From NCBI GenBank assembly GCA_022410635.1, contig JAJVDF010000261.1:1609811-1673810 (forward strand): 64,000 bases of DNA, given 5' to 3'. This stretch comes from Tretioscincus oriximinensis (Eukaryota; Chordata; Lepidosauria; Squamata; Gymnophthalmidae). The stretch's first letter is position 1; every line of letters starts with the position of its first letter. The notes beneath the pieces are model-generated. The model had not been told where the DNA came from. It worked only from the letters and a program-made list of their open reading frames with translations, and searched no databases. Positions 11,637 to 41,189 of the stretch are shown one piece after another. A program made the position numbers and the translations under genes.

Positions 11637-11885
11637 TTTATTTATTTATTTGTACTTGTATCCTGCCCTATACCCAAAGGTCTCAGGGCGGCCAACCATA
11701 GGGCAATGCACGTAGCTTTTATTGCTTTCTCCACAACAAACACCCTGTGGAGTAGGTGGGGCTGAGAGAGTTCAAAGAACTTGACTGGCCCAAGGTCACC
11801 CAGCTTTCGTGGAGGATTGGGGAATCAAACCGGGAGATTACCAGATACGAGTCCAACACTCAACCGCTACACCAAACTGGCTCTC
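11637..11885 (-). mobile_element. tRNA-derived SINE (family 1), near full length
   Basis: Starts with the reversed AAAT tail and 'aaaggtctcagggcggcc', passes through the body, and ends with the reversed tRNA part 'caaccgctacaccaaactgg'. Confidence 0.85.
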
Positions 11886-13059
11886 AGTTTATACAGGCTC
11901 AGTAATGTTTTTGAATGATCTGTTACAGCACATCTAATGTGTGATAGCAGATCATTCAAAAACATTAAACAAATCATTAAAACACACTACTAAGGCCTGT
12001 GTAAACAGGGCCACAGACTTCTGTATCCCTAACAAGAAAACTGCATAGAGGCTGATGCAATGAACCAAGAATCGGCCATAACTTGGTGGTATCTATCAAC
12101 AATAAATGTATGCATTATTGCTATTAGTGACTTTTAACAGAACTGAACAGCCTTTCTATAGGTAATGAGGTGTATGTCCAATGTTTACATTAGCATATTC
12201 TAAATATAACGGGGACCTTTGCTTTCAGATCCTTAACCATGTGGCGGTTCGTAGACAAAATCTTGAGGATGCACACAGCCTTCCAAGGGAGTACAGAGAA
12301 TTATTTCCTTGATAAATTTAAATTTCCAGCTGCACACTGGCCACAAGTAATCAAGTACGCCAGGGACTGACCCTGTGGTGGTTCAGCACGACTGAAGTGC
12401 TAGATGGTACAAATGCAAAAACAGAGTAGAATGGCACTCTCCAAGGAGTGGCCACCATATTGGGGAAGGTGCCAATTGAAGCAATGCAGAGCTGTGTCTG
12501 GCATGGATGGAGAGATAAGAAGCCTGAAACCTCTGTCACCGCTACTGTTGAAATGATTAAGTTATCTTGCAAAGTAATATTTAAATGTCTCCTCCTGCTC
12601 ATTCTTGGTGCATAAAAGTTCCTATCCATTATTATTCACAATCAGTATTCAAAGAGTCCGGCAATTAAGTTATAAAGCCTGAGAGGTCATCACACAAGTT
12701 ATTGTTAATAATATACAGCAATAAAGCAAGACCACTTAATCAAATGATTAAGAACTAAAGAAAGAACTTCATTTCCCCATGAATATACCATGAATATACC
12801 ATGAATATTCCAAGCAAGCAAACAAAAAACCTAAACTGAAAATGAAAATATTGCTCTCTTGCAAGCTAGTTTGCGGGGAAGCGAAAGGGTTCCAAGGCAC
12901 ACAGAATTCTTGACAGATAGAGATTCCCTGTTGCCAAGTAATGTCATTGCTTTCAGTGAGGTTTGATCCAAATTAATACAAAGTGTCATTTCAACACGCT
13001 GATGTAGAACAATAATTAATAAAGCATATGCCCTCTAATTGTCATCTCTATCTCTACTT
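11886..13059. other. Gene-free spacer
   Basis: A small inverted repeat around 'taatgttttttgaatgatct'-like sequence occurs at about 11910-11965. Three tandem units of CCATGAATATA sit near 12780-12812. No gene is recognised. Confidence 0.45.
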
Positions 13060-13180
13060 TTAAATATTGTTTTATACTGTTTTAATTTTTGTAGTGATGT
13101 TTTACTGTTTTTGCCGCCCTGAGACCTTCGGGTATAGGGCGGGGTATAAGTATAAATAAATAAAATAAATAAAATAATTG
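13060..13180 (+). mobile_element. LINE-type 3' tail fragment ending in AAAT repeat
   Basis: Contains 'tactgttttaatttttg', 'gccgccctgagaccttcggg' and 'aagtataaataaataaa'. It has the same architecture as 3843-3942 and lacks the SINE body. Confidence 0.65.
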
Positions 13181-13484
13181 GAAACCTCTCCTGGGTCCTG
13201 GTCATACTTTTACTTTCAAAGCTCCTTCATTTCGTGTGCAGCCCTGAAGAATTGGCTTAATTCTGGAATAAACCCCATTCTCTCCTACATTCACATAATC
13301 TTAGGGATCTTTTGATACTGGTAATGAACCAGTTCCCTCCTCCACTGATAGGTAACACTGTGGGGAAGGATCTGGGCGCCAGCGCCAGCTAACCACACCT
13401 TAATTGGTTTGCTAAGAGCCGCCCAATCGGTCCCGCCCTTGTTTAAAAGCCATCGGTGTGCTGTGCATGACCCACACATGCACG

Positions 13485-13665
13485 GGATGGAGCAACAGGC
13501 AGGACTCCTGAGATACCATTTGAAGGGAGTCATGAAAAGCTGCATATTTTGCTTCCTCTGTTCAGACTATCCAAGTGCATCTGGTGGGCCTCTGTGTGAC
13601 ACAGAATGCTGGACTTGATGGGCTGTGGCCTGATCCAGTATGGCTCTTCTTATGTTCTTATGCAC
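13485..13665 (+). mobile_element. CR1-like LINE 3' end, truncated
   Basis: 'gatggagcaacaggcaggac' through 'tgggctgtggcctgatcc' and 'ctcttcttatgttctta', almost identical in order to 9085-9290. Confidence 0.8.
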
Positions 13666-14769
13666 ACACTAAGGAACAAAATCATGCATGCGTACCTGCT
13701 TCTGCAAGATCAAACAGAGCCATCTGGCTCCCCTGTGCGTATGGGGGAGAGAAGGGCACCGGCAGTGCCAAAGCGCATAAGTGATGCTCCCTGTCTTCGC
13801 CTCCCCCAAAACGAGCCTGATGGATCCCCGAACAACGATGCCTCTTTCTCTGCTTAATCTTAAATCAGAGCAGGTAAGCACAGATCACCTCCCAAAGGGG
13901 GGTTGGTTGTGGGGCATGGAGGAAAGAAGGATCCCCTTGAACGAGAGGGTGCAAGATCATGCTGCTGCTTCTTGCATGGCTTCAAAGGGATCTACTGCAA
14001 AAGCAGCAGCGCCGGATCTTCCCATTGTTCCTGCTCCGGGCAGATGAATGGGGACGCTGCTTTTCTCCCAACCCTTATTTCGGTGTCCTCCCAGACGTGC
14101 ACCCTGGGCAAAGTTAGCTGTCCGTCCTTGCTTGCCTTGCACTGCAACGCTGGAAGGGGACTGGGGAGGAATCTGTGGTCGAATATCCCCCCCCCCCCCC
14201 TTCCCTTTCCCCCGCTCCACCGACCTTCCACTTCTGGGCGTGCAGCAGCAGCAGCAGCAGCCGCGTCTTTCTTCTTCCTTAGGAGATCCTGAGCATCAGC
14301 GCTTTCCTCCCACCTTCAGTTCCTTTCTCCAATGAAACTGGGGAAGGGGAGGAGAAGGGGGGGGGTCGCGCTCCAATCAGGCTAGAATCGAGCTTTTGTG
14401 CTGCCAGGTTATCAAGCAAGAATAGGGGTGGGGGCGGCGGCAGCAGCAGCAGCAGCAGCAGCAGCAGCCAGATCGTTCATCCCGCCCCCTCGCAACCCCC
14501 TTCCCCCTCTTCCCCTGATGCAACTGGGGGCGGCGACACCTCTTTGCATTCATTGGGCTGCACTCTGCAAAGCACAGGAAATCTGGGTGGGGAGCGCAAT
14601 ACCCCCCTCCCCCTCCCCCGCTTTCCTTAGGGGGTTTAATTCGGTGGGTGGGTGAAAGAGACCAAAAGGGCGGGGCACGGCAGGTCACGTGGCCTCAGGA
14701 CCCGCCTCCGCCGTCTCTCCCTGGTGAGAAATTGGATGGGACGAAGAACTAGAAGGACCTTGGACTGAA

Positions 14770-32854
<18,085 letters not shown>

Positions 32855-32955
32855 TTCAAAGAAATGGATATTGACTCATTCTATTCTTATTACTAGAAAG
32901 AAAGGTGCCTTCAGTAATTTTTTTTTCAGATTTCAGAAGTCTCTCGCTTCATTAA

Positions 32956-32961
32956 AATAAA
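32956..32961 (+). terminator. Candidate poly(A) signal of PECR
   Basis: AATAAA 102 bases after the PECR stop codon. Confidence 0.55.
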
Positions 32962-35109
32962 CAACTTGACTTAATTTTGCCTTATGAAAATTTTTGGGAA
33001 ACTCATGTTAGGAATAATAATTTGTTTACCTCTCACCACCAAAAGCTGATTTCAGTCAGTGCATTGAACAATTGGTGGTACTAATGGCTGCCTTCATATA
33101 CAGGAAAATAAGAATAATTTAAACAACTTAGAGATGGTTTATAGATAGGATCATTCATCTGCCAGCCTTCACCTCCTCCTCTCTCTTGAATATGAAAAAG
33201 TGAATGAAAGATGAAATGAGAATATAAAAGCCATGTATTACCATCTTGGAGGCACTTTTGTGGGTTTTTTCCTATATGTAAACACAACCCTAGCAATATA
33301 TTCAATCAATCACAAATATGCCAGATTTGGTATATAATAAAACATTGCTTTGGCAATAAATTCAAATATGTCTTTTATNTTCACTTCGGGTATAGGTGCT
33401 ACAGCTTGGAAATACATTTTAATATATAGTCTGCTTTTTAAAGCAACTGATTTTTTTCTGTTTTGTACACAAGAAGAATATAGTGGCGCTAATCATACTT
33501 CTTCCTATGTTGCACTATGTTCCAAAGAGACGAGAATAAGATAACCTCTGACTTGGAAGAAATCCAGACAGTATACCTGAACTCACTGCCAGTATCTCCA
33601 CCTACAGGTCTTTTAAAAATAGTAATATATTTTATTTATTTATTTACGCACCTTGATTTGCTTTGGAGCTTTGTTCAAGAAGAAGTGATATAANTGGAAA
33701 CCACAATAACAACTAGTTTCATTGCCATTCTAGCAGAAATCTCCATTGACTTATATTGATGCATATGTCTGAAAATTGCATAGATTTAAATGGAAAATTA
33801 GCCTGAATATGGACCATCAAGGGGAAGGGGGATATCTCCATTGATTTGCACTAGTTTGTCTGCTTGAGAGATTGACTTAAATGGTGGATTGGCTTTTCCA
33901 TGCAAGTCAATAGAGTAAAAGAACTTGCATTCAAAGCCTTTCTAAAGAGGGCCTACTATGGAGGCACTGCCAAAATGTACAAATGCTGCTGCTTTATATC
34001 ACATAGATGCTAGTCTGGAAACCTAGAGCAATTCTCAAATACATGAAAATAGGAATTTTCTAAAGACTCCAGTGCTTAAATACACAGATGCCAGGCCAAC
34101 TCAATAGCTGTATTAGTCTGGATTCAGAAAATCTAACAAGGGGCATTTTAGAGATTATCAAGAAAAAAAAATAAGGTAGGCAAGTCTACTACTTCAAATG
34201 CAAGGAAAACAACTGCCAGGTACAAACTATATGCTCAAGGCAATTTCTTTTCACTAGGATGTGATGCGTAAACTAATAGTTCTACAGTATGTTGGCTGTA
34301 GTTCAATCATACTTTATACAAGAGAAATCTCAGTCCCTGATGAGGGAGGAAAAGCAAGTTGGCCCTAATTAGAGAGTAACCTGCAGCATCAAAGGCACGT
34401 GAGTAGGATGGCAAGGCATTTAAAAAGCTGCTTCAGCTGGAGCAAGATTTGCTCCGTGAAGCAGGGGAGGGGATAGGCTGACAAAGAGGGCAGAGACCAA
34501 ACACTAGTACAGCTGATCTTTCTCAGCCATTTTTTGTTTCCAGAGAATCGGGGCTATTTGAGGCTTGCTTTTCCATTTGACTGGCTTGCAAGACATAGAG
34601 TGATGTGGGTGGGATGTGTGAGGGAAGGGACGAGACAGAGCAGAACAAAAGCCAAGATGGCAACAGAGGTAAGAGCATGAGAGGAAAAGAACCAGCAAGG
34701 GAGAAGTAGGGGGTGCATGAGATGAAGAGGTACAAAACCAGGACGGAGGGAAGGAGAGGTAGCAGGAATGCAGGAGGAATAGGAAGATAACCAGTAAGGG
34801 ACAGGCAGCAGGAAAAAGGGGAAAGTTAGAAAGCCTGCTCTATTGGTCAGAATGGGAAAGGGCTTAATCAACTAGTATATGCAGAAGTGGTAGACTACAA
34901 GGCATATTGTCTCAGTCTATTTGCTTTCCTGTACACTTTTGTGGCTAAATGCTGATGTAACTACAGGGATTGATAGATAAATCTCTGATAATGATAGTCA
35001 CAGAGCTAGCATCTTTGGCATGAGTTGCATAATCCATTGAAGTGTGACTTGATCAATTGGAGAGCATTTTAAATAAGGTTACAAAGGATAGCCATGTCTT
35101 TCAAGAATA
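32962..35109. other. Intergenic stretch, PECR to MAP3K2, first part
   Basis: No gene is recognised. A short AAAT-type run lies near 33625-33650. The segment 34500-34870 is purine-rich and free of recognisable coding sequence. Confidence 0.5.
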
Positions 35110-35320
35110 CAAGGGTGCTTCAAAAATGTATACACACTGTGAACTTCCATAGAAAATTTATTTACTGTTCTACTGTTCTACAAAGTTAAATAAATAACAT
35201 ATGTTAATATTGTTCAAATTGGTGACCTGCAGCATCAATACAATTCTGAGTATGAGTCACCACTGATTCTGTACATCGTTTGGAAGTTCAAAGTGTGTAT
35301 ACATTTTTTGAAGCACCCTG
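35110..35320. mobile_element. Tc1/mariner-type MITE
   Basis: Terminal inverted repeats of about 38 bases ('agggtgcttcaaaaa', 'tgtatacacact') bound a 211-bp element with TA on each side. No transposase. One arm of the same family is at 40932-40962. Confidence 0.85.
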
Positions 35321-35799
35321 TATTTTCATTTAAAGCCTAGAGCAACAAGTTAAGTCACTTTTATGCTGCATTCCATTTTAAAAATTACAAAATGGTTCCA
35401 GGGAATGAAAATAGTTAAACGCATTAAGAACAAAATGGGGTAAGGAGCAACGCCTGCCTAAAAAGATCTTTAATGGGTGTCCATACATTGTAATAATATG
35501 TGTCTTGCAAACAGCAGAGGGAAGGTCATTCCAAAAGGAAGAGTTTACTGTGAGTCATAGGGAAACCTACACTAAAGTTATAATTCAGCCCTTCCAAACT
35601 CTTGGCCTTACAGAACATGCACAGAACTGTACAGTTTATTTGTGAAGAACTTGGAGAATAAATTAAAATTTGCAGAATATGTTAGAAAAGGCAAAGAGCA
35701 TGAAAATAAAGACAGAGGTTTGACAAAAAGCAATTCATGGAGCCAGCATAGCATATTTTGTAATCTAAACCCCTCAGTTGGCAATGAAATCTATTTATT

Positions 35800-35945
35800 T
35801 TAGAGAAATAGCCATGTTAATCTTAGTCTTGCATAGGGAGGCTTGTAACACTTGGAAACTAACAAGAAAAAGGTAGGCAGCATGAGATTCCTCTTGTTAA
35901 GAGACTAACAGGTGCTACAAGACCCCCTTGCGGGAAAATCTATTC
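35800..35945 (+). mobile_element. Fold-back element family, degenerate copy
   Basis: 'tagagaaatagccatgttaa' matches the constant end. Later 'aaactaacaagaaaaaggta' and 'agactaacaggtgctacaag' recall decayed arms. Confidence 0.55.
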
Positions 35946-36589
35946 ATGTGGGTTTGAGACACTGCCAATCACCCTTAACCACCCTGCACGGAACTTCCCA
36001 AAATGTTGAGCACTTCATCTAGCAACAGGTTTAAAGCCTAAAATGGTTCATATACAACGCTGTGTTTCCTTAAAGGAAAAGAACAAAAGAATAATTTTGT
36101 GCTTTCATTTGCTCTTTTTGGATTACTAAAGCATGAGATAATGCGCTTATGGCTGTCATTTCCTTTATTTTTTTTGTTATCACATTCCTATCTTGTATTT
36201 CATCCAGACATCGCAAATATGGCTAAAGGTATAAAGAGAAATCTAGAACAGCAACGTCTTAGAGAAACTTCCTCTTACGTCATTCCTATTTGACATGTTT
36301 TATTATTTGTTTATATTTCTATCTGAAGGTCTTGGGGCAGATCGCAATAAAATCACTTAACTAAAACTGTGAAAGTGTCTGCATTGAAAGGAGCTGNTTC
36401 CTAATATGGAACAAGAATCCAAAATCCTCCAATTATCATGAATTATAATATGCAGCCTTAGTAGTCTATTAGACCATTATTACTTACTGCTCCAAAGCCA
36501 AAGAAGAAAAAAATTAGAATCAGTTTTGACTGCTGAAGAAAATGTGGAAAATACACAGTATTTCCCAGAAGCAAATGACACACAATTAA

Positions 36590-37115
36590 ATATTGGCCAT
36601 TCTTGAATTGGCCGCCTACCTCAGAACATTGATTAACCCGGCCTCAAGACGCGCTATGTCTGTAGCACGTTTTAACATCCTCCCCTCGGGACAGCTTAGA
36701 GGGAGATTTCTAGGAATACCTAAGCATTTGCGTACTTGCACTTGCGATCATATGGTGCAAGACTCCCTATTTCACATCTTGTTTCAGTGTTCATTAAATT
36801 CAAAAATCAGAGAAAAATATCAACAACCTTTTTTTTGCCTAGTATGTCCATACCGGACTTCCAGAAAATTGGGTTTCTTCTGAACAACCAGGACGAATCC
36901 TTTACGGAACAGGTGGCCTTTTTCTTGATTGATCTAATTGATTCCTTGACTACCTGAGTCCATTTGGAATGGTCTATAATCTTATTTCGCCGTATTGCCC
37001 AGCTGTAACTTCTTTTTGTTGCTTACTCGTGAAAGTTTATATTTGATTTGTTTCTTGCATTGGATGTCTTTCTTCTTTTTATGCCAATAAAGGCTATGAT
37101 GATGATGATAATGAT
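36590..37115 (+). mobile_element. Non-LTR retrotransposon 3' fragment with (GAT)n tail
   Basis: Two overlapping frames (36593-36883, 36736-36957) share one protein broken by a frameshift. It has a Cys-Cys-His-Cys cluster (CTCDHMVQDSLFHILFQC) like the C-terminal ends of LINE ORF2 proteins. AATAAAGGC and a GATGATGATGAT tail follow near 37085-37105. The clade is not assigned. Confidence 0.6.
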
Positions 37116-37559
37116 ATAATGATGAAATTCTCCTCGTTCTCTGTTCATTTCTTTCATTTTTTTTCATTGTATAGCATTAAGGCACTTTGGCTTAGGGAAA
37201 TTGTACCTCTAAGGTTATTGTGATGCTTGAAATTTGTTAGAAAATAAGCTATAAAAGTATAAATGGTGACAATACCTATTTAAACTACAGTAAACAAAGA
37301 TAACAAGCTTGTATCACTGTTATAGCTGTGAAAAGTAAATTTGGGATACCTCTGAACTTTACCTCAACTAAAATTTGGGATACCATTCCTCTGAACTTTA
37401 CCTCAATTAAAAAATTCCATCCACCAATTTCTTTTGTCTAAGTCTTTTTCATTTGATTAATCTTGAGAATATGCTTGCACTAAATGTATAGGACATATAT
37501 CTGATGCTCTGTTCCCAGTTACCTGTAACTCAGGGTTACAATTAATGCATATAATTATT

Positions 37560-37740
37560 ATATACAGTACATACAATATAAAAAATATTAATTTTATTGA
37601 CATTAATATAAAATTGGTAATATTGATTGATAATATTATATGTTGATTAATATAAAATTAGTAATATTGATTGATAATATAATTATATGTTGGTAGATAA
37701 TATGGTGGTTGTGATATTAATATAATTATATTAGAGAGCA
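37560..37740. repeat. AT-rich imperfect tandem repeat
   Basis: 'aatataaaatt.gtaatatt' followed by 'gattgataatat' occurs twice with a period of about 50 bases. A separate tandem pair ('cctctgaactttacctcaa') is at about 37345-37410. Confidence 0.75.
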
Positions 37741-37910
37741 GTGTGGTTCACTGATCGAAGTGTTGACTCTTCCTCTAAGCCCACCTATTTCATAGGGCAT
37801 CTGTTGTGGAGAAGCCAACAAAAAGCTATGGACACAGAACTTTGGTTAGCTGCCCTGAGACCTTTGGGTATAAGGCAAGATATAAGTGTAAATAAATAAA
37901 TAAATAATAA
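37735..37910 (+). mobile_element. SINE family 1, decayed, internally deleted
   Basis: 'gcagtgtggttcactgatcg', 'gcatctgttgtggagaagcc', 'gccctgagacctttgggtat' and an AAAT tail. The B-box region is missing. Confidence 0.75.
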
Positions 37911-38082
37911 ATGAGTGCGGAAACAGCTTTGTAGTCATCAGAAATTCAAGTAAAACGAAGCTTTTTATTGAACAGGAAATAGAGTTAGAATTATGAGAAG
38001 TGAATAAATTCCTAATATAATTTCCTAATTATATAATTTCCCAGAGAGAGGAGACCGAGGAAGGGGTAATAGGGAATTATTT

Positions 38083-38840
38083 AAGAACATAAGAAGAGCC
38101 ATTGGATCAGGCCACAGCCCATCAAGTCCAGCATTCTGTCTCACACAGAGGCCCACCAGGTGCACATGGGCAGTCTGAACAGAGGAAAGCAAAATATCCA
38201 NCTGTTCATGACTCCCTACAAATGGTATCTCAGGAGTCTTGCCTGTTGCTTCATCCCGGAGACAACATCCAGACATCCATCCTAGTACCCATTTATACCC
38301 TTGGTGTCCATAAACCTGTCNAGTCCTGTCTTGAAACTATCCAAGCTGTTAGCTACCACTACCTCTTCAGGAAGTAAATTCCACAGGCCAATGACCCTCA
38401 GGATGCAAAAATACTTTCCTTTGTCTGTTCTCACTTTTCTACCCATCAGTTTTAAGGAGTGCCCTCTGGTCCTTGTGTTGTGTGATAGAGAAAACATTTT
38501 TTCTCTGTTCACCCTCTCCATCCCATGCATGATTTTGTACATTTCAATCAGATCACCTCTCAAACGTCGCCAGATGTTGCAGCCTGACTTCATAAGGGAG
38601 GTGCTCCAGACCCTTGATCATTTTTGTTGCCCTTTTCTGCACCTTCTCTAATTCCAAAATATCCCTCTTGAGATGTGGTGGCCATCAAATGGTAGGAGTA
38701 GTTGGGTTCTTTGCCCCAATGTGCATTGCCTTGCACTTACTTAAATTGAAGTGCATTTGCCACTTTGATGCCCACTCACCCAATTTCAATAGATCACTCT
38801 GAAGTGCCTTACAATCATTTTCATTTTCAGTTTTCAGTTT
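38083..38840 (-). mobile_element. CR1-like LINE 3' region, longest copy
   Basis: About 750 bases in reverse orientation, beginning 'agaacataagaagagccatt'. On the minus strand a 103-codon frame (38282-38593) encodes typical LINE C-terminal sequence (LRGDLIEMYKIMHG, NLLPEEVV). It holds two Ns and several stops. This copy orders the shorter pieces elsewhere in the window. Confidence 0.88.
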
Positions 38841-38905
38841 TTTTTAATTTTATGATGATGAAGATGATGTAAGGAGAACACTAGAGCCCACTGTATACCT
38901 TAAAG

Positions 38906-39070
38906 CAGACCTGGGCAAGGGGCGGCCCTCCTACTGTCTCTGACCGGCCCGCCCCTCTTAGCTCAGAGTTATATACAGTATTGGGTAGAACTGACTATAT
39001 TAATCCAGCCCTCTAAAACCACCCCAATTTCTNATGCCGCCCCTTGGGAAAAATTAATTGCCCACCCCTG
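38906..39070. mobile_element. hAT-type MITE with 8-bp target duplication
   Basis: 165-bp element with ends CAGACCTGGGCAAGGGGCGG and (reverse complement of the other end) CAGGGGTGGGCAA. It is flanked by perfect 8-bp repeats CCTTAAAG at 38898-38905 and 39071-39078. End motif and duplication length are those of hAT elements. It lies inside a repeat also present, without it, at 29321. One N inside. Confidence 0.9.
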
Positions 39071-39078
39071 CCTTAAAG

Positions 39079-40064
39079 CAATGGGCTTAATTTCACTAGT
39101 GCTTATATATTATCAAAAACTAGCATGTGAGACCTGTGTTGAAATCTGTTCAATCTGAGAAAACGTTATATGATACACCTACACATAGTACACTAAANAT
39201 ATTATATAATAAACCTCACTAAATATTAACTAAGATTGCCACAAACAAACCCTTTTACGGAGATGTTTTCAATGCTTGAATCCAACGAGACATGGGACTT
39301 TGGCCAAGTCTTCACATTTCTATATCATTCTCCTCTTGTATTAAATCCTTCACAGCTAAAACAATTAATTCCCCACAACACTCACACATTTTATTGCCCA
39401 CAAATGCCCATCCAATGCTTTTTTGCATTAACCCTTTTAACCCCTGGCTAGTCCTATTTCTGCACAGCTATACATGGTGAAAAGTTTCTTCCACCCAGCA
39501 TATTGGAACTGAATGAATGTTAATTTGTTTTCCTATTTAAATTGCACTAAAACAATATTCACAGAAATGCTTGTATTTTCTCTTGANTTTTAAAAAGTTC
39601 TAACTTTGCCTGGATCCCATCAATCTATAGATCTAAGGAAAGGATAGTCCGATCAAATTGTTGCCTTAGATCTTCCATTAACTAAATCAGGATTTGTGTT
39701 CGGTTTTCAATTTTTCACTTTTTTAAAAATGGATTTTTTTTCATGCAGTACTAAAACCCAGCTTGATTTCTTTATTTTAATGAAGAGGATGAGAGCATCA
39801 TCTTACCGTTTTCTCCAAACAATCCTTTACCTGTTTTTGACACAATTAAATAAAGACAGGTCCTCCCTTCCCGTAAACAGAAAAAATGTTTCCTGTGTTG
39901 GTGGGATTGGGCGCAAACTAAATAGGTTTCCTCCCAGCTGAGAGCTGTAGTCCACAGGACNGGGTCCCACACAGGCTGGGCAGAAGAGGCTGCCCATTGC
40001 TTGGACTACACTTCCCAGCAGGCCCTGCCTCCAGGCACAACAATAAAGCTCTATTTGACTGTTT
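39079..40064. other. Intergenic stretch without recognised gene
   Basis: AT-rich sequence with three short open frames of no recognisable family. A segment near 39935-40020 ('ctacacttcccagcaggcc') looks repeat-derived. Confidence 0.45.
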
Positions 40065-40210
40065 CGCTTATTTATTTATTTGTACTTAGGTGTCAGGTGG
40101 CCAAGCAAAGGGTGGTGTTCATAGCTTTTGTTGCTTTCTCCACAACAGACACCCTTCTGGCTTTCATGGAGGAGTGGGGAATCGAACACTCTGACCACTA
40201 CACCAAATTG
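40065..40210 (-). mobile_element. SINE family 1, internally deleted
   Basis: Reversed tail, 'tttgttgctttctccacaac', then a direct jump to 'ggctttcatggaggagtggg' and the reversed tRNA end 'accactacaccaaattg'. Confidence 0.8.
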
Positions 40211-40421
40211 CCTCACATCTGGGCTGCCACTGATGCTACAGCTTTATGTTGGGCATTCTAGCTCTTATAATAAGCACTTGTCATCATGAAAAAACTGCAT
40301 AGAAATGNAGGAAGAGTCCAACTTAAAGCCATAAAAGGGGAAACAGAAATTCTGTCAGGAAATAGAGAAACAGGAAATTGGCAGTTTGTTATTATTTATT
40401 GTCTCTGACATTGACAATATT

Positions 40422-40619
40422 CCAGCAAAGGAGCTAGCAGCACTTTGAGACTAACTTGAGAAAAGTGGGTGGCATAAGCTTTCGTAGACATGTCAGATGC
40501 ATCTGAAGAAGTAGACGTGTCTACGAAAGCTTATGCCACCCACTTTTCTCAAGTTAGTCTCAAAGTGCTGCTAGCTCCTTTGCTGGACTTTCTACTAGAC
40601 TAACACGGCTGTCTCTGAA
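40422..40619 (-). mobile_element. Fold-back element, complete hairpin
   Basis: Arms of about 75-80 bases meet around 'gatgcatctgaag'. The constant end is on the right here ('aacacggctgtctctgaa'). Flanks are ATTGACAATATT (40410-40421) and ATTGGCAATATT (40620-40631), a 12-bp duplication with one mismatch. Confidence 0.87.
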
Positions 40620-40851
40620 ATTGGCAATATTGTCACTGTATGTTTGGCACCCTGTCTGTATGTGAACAAATGATGTCAAAGCGCATAGTGAATGTGGAAG
40701 TGTTTTGAGCGTTCTTCAGTTCTGAAGAATGAACTTAATTAATTTTTTTCCTCCTTTAACCAGAAAACAAAAACCAAGTCAAACTCATTCAGGAGCACTG
40801 AAGAAGGCATAGCTTTCCTACAAAGTTTTGAGCAGTATATATAATATATAT

Positions 40852-40927
40852 ACTGCTCAAAACAATTAAGGGAACACTTTAACTAACACTGTTATGTTGA
40901 AGTGTTCCTTAATTGTTTTGAGCAGTA
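40852..40927. mobile_element. Tc1-type MITE, 76 bp
   Basis: Inverted ends 'tactgctcaaaacaattaag' and 'ttaattgttttgagcagta' enclose only about 20 bases, with TATA-type flanks. An extra end ('ttttgagcagtatata') sits just left at 40827-40842, so a second end or a nested copy is present. Confidence 0.8.
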
Positions 40928-40931
40928 TATA

Positions 40932-40962
40932 CAGGGTGCTTCAAAAAATGTATACACACTTT
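40932..40962 (+). mobile_element. One terminal repeat of the mariner-type MITE family
   Basis: Matches the end of the element at 35110-35320 ('cagggtgcttc', 'tgtatacacactt'), then breaks into SINE sequence. Confidence 0.75.
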
Positions 40963-41010
40963 GGCCCAAGGTCACCCAGCTGGCTTTCATGGAGGAGTGG
41001 GGAATCGAAG
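40963..41010 (-). mobile_element. SINE family 1 fragment
   Basis: 'ggcccaaggtcacccagctg' and 'tggaggagtggggaatcgaa', the reversed mid-part with the B box. Confidence 0.8.
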
Positions 41011-41189
41011 TAATGTGAGGATGCAGTCTCAGTGGTCAGGAGCTGCTGGGAGGCTTAAGCAGACTGTCTTTCTTCCATGCTAGTTCTTCTGATTCACCAT
41101 AGAGAAATCAAGGTTAGAACGTCCGAGTTCCACATAGAAAATCAACCTAAAGGCCATTGGAGCTTCTATTACACCGTCCGAAGATCCGA

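Noticed and set aside
13903..14688. Several open frames with poly-Ala or poly-Cys
   Set aside because: They are artefacts of the CAG repeats and GC-rich PECR promoter region.
34504..34871. Three overlapping minus-strand frames that look secretory
   Set aside because: They arise from a purine-rich segment read in several frames and match nothing.
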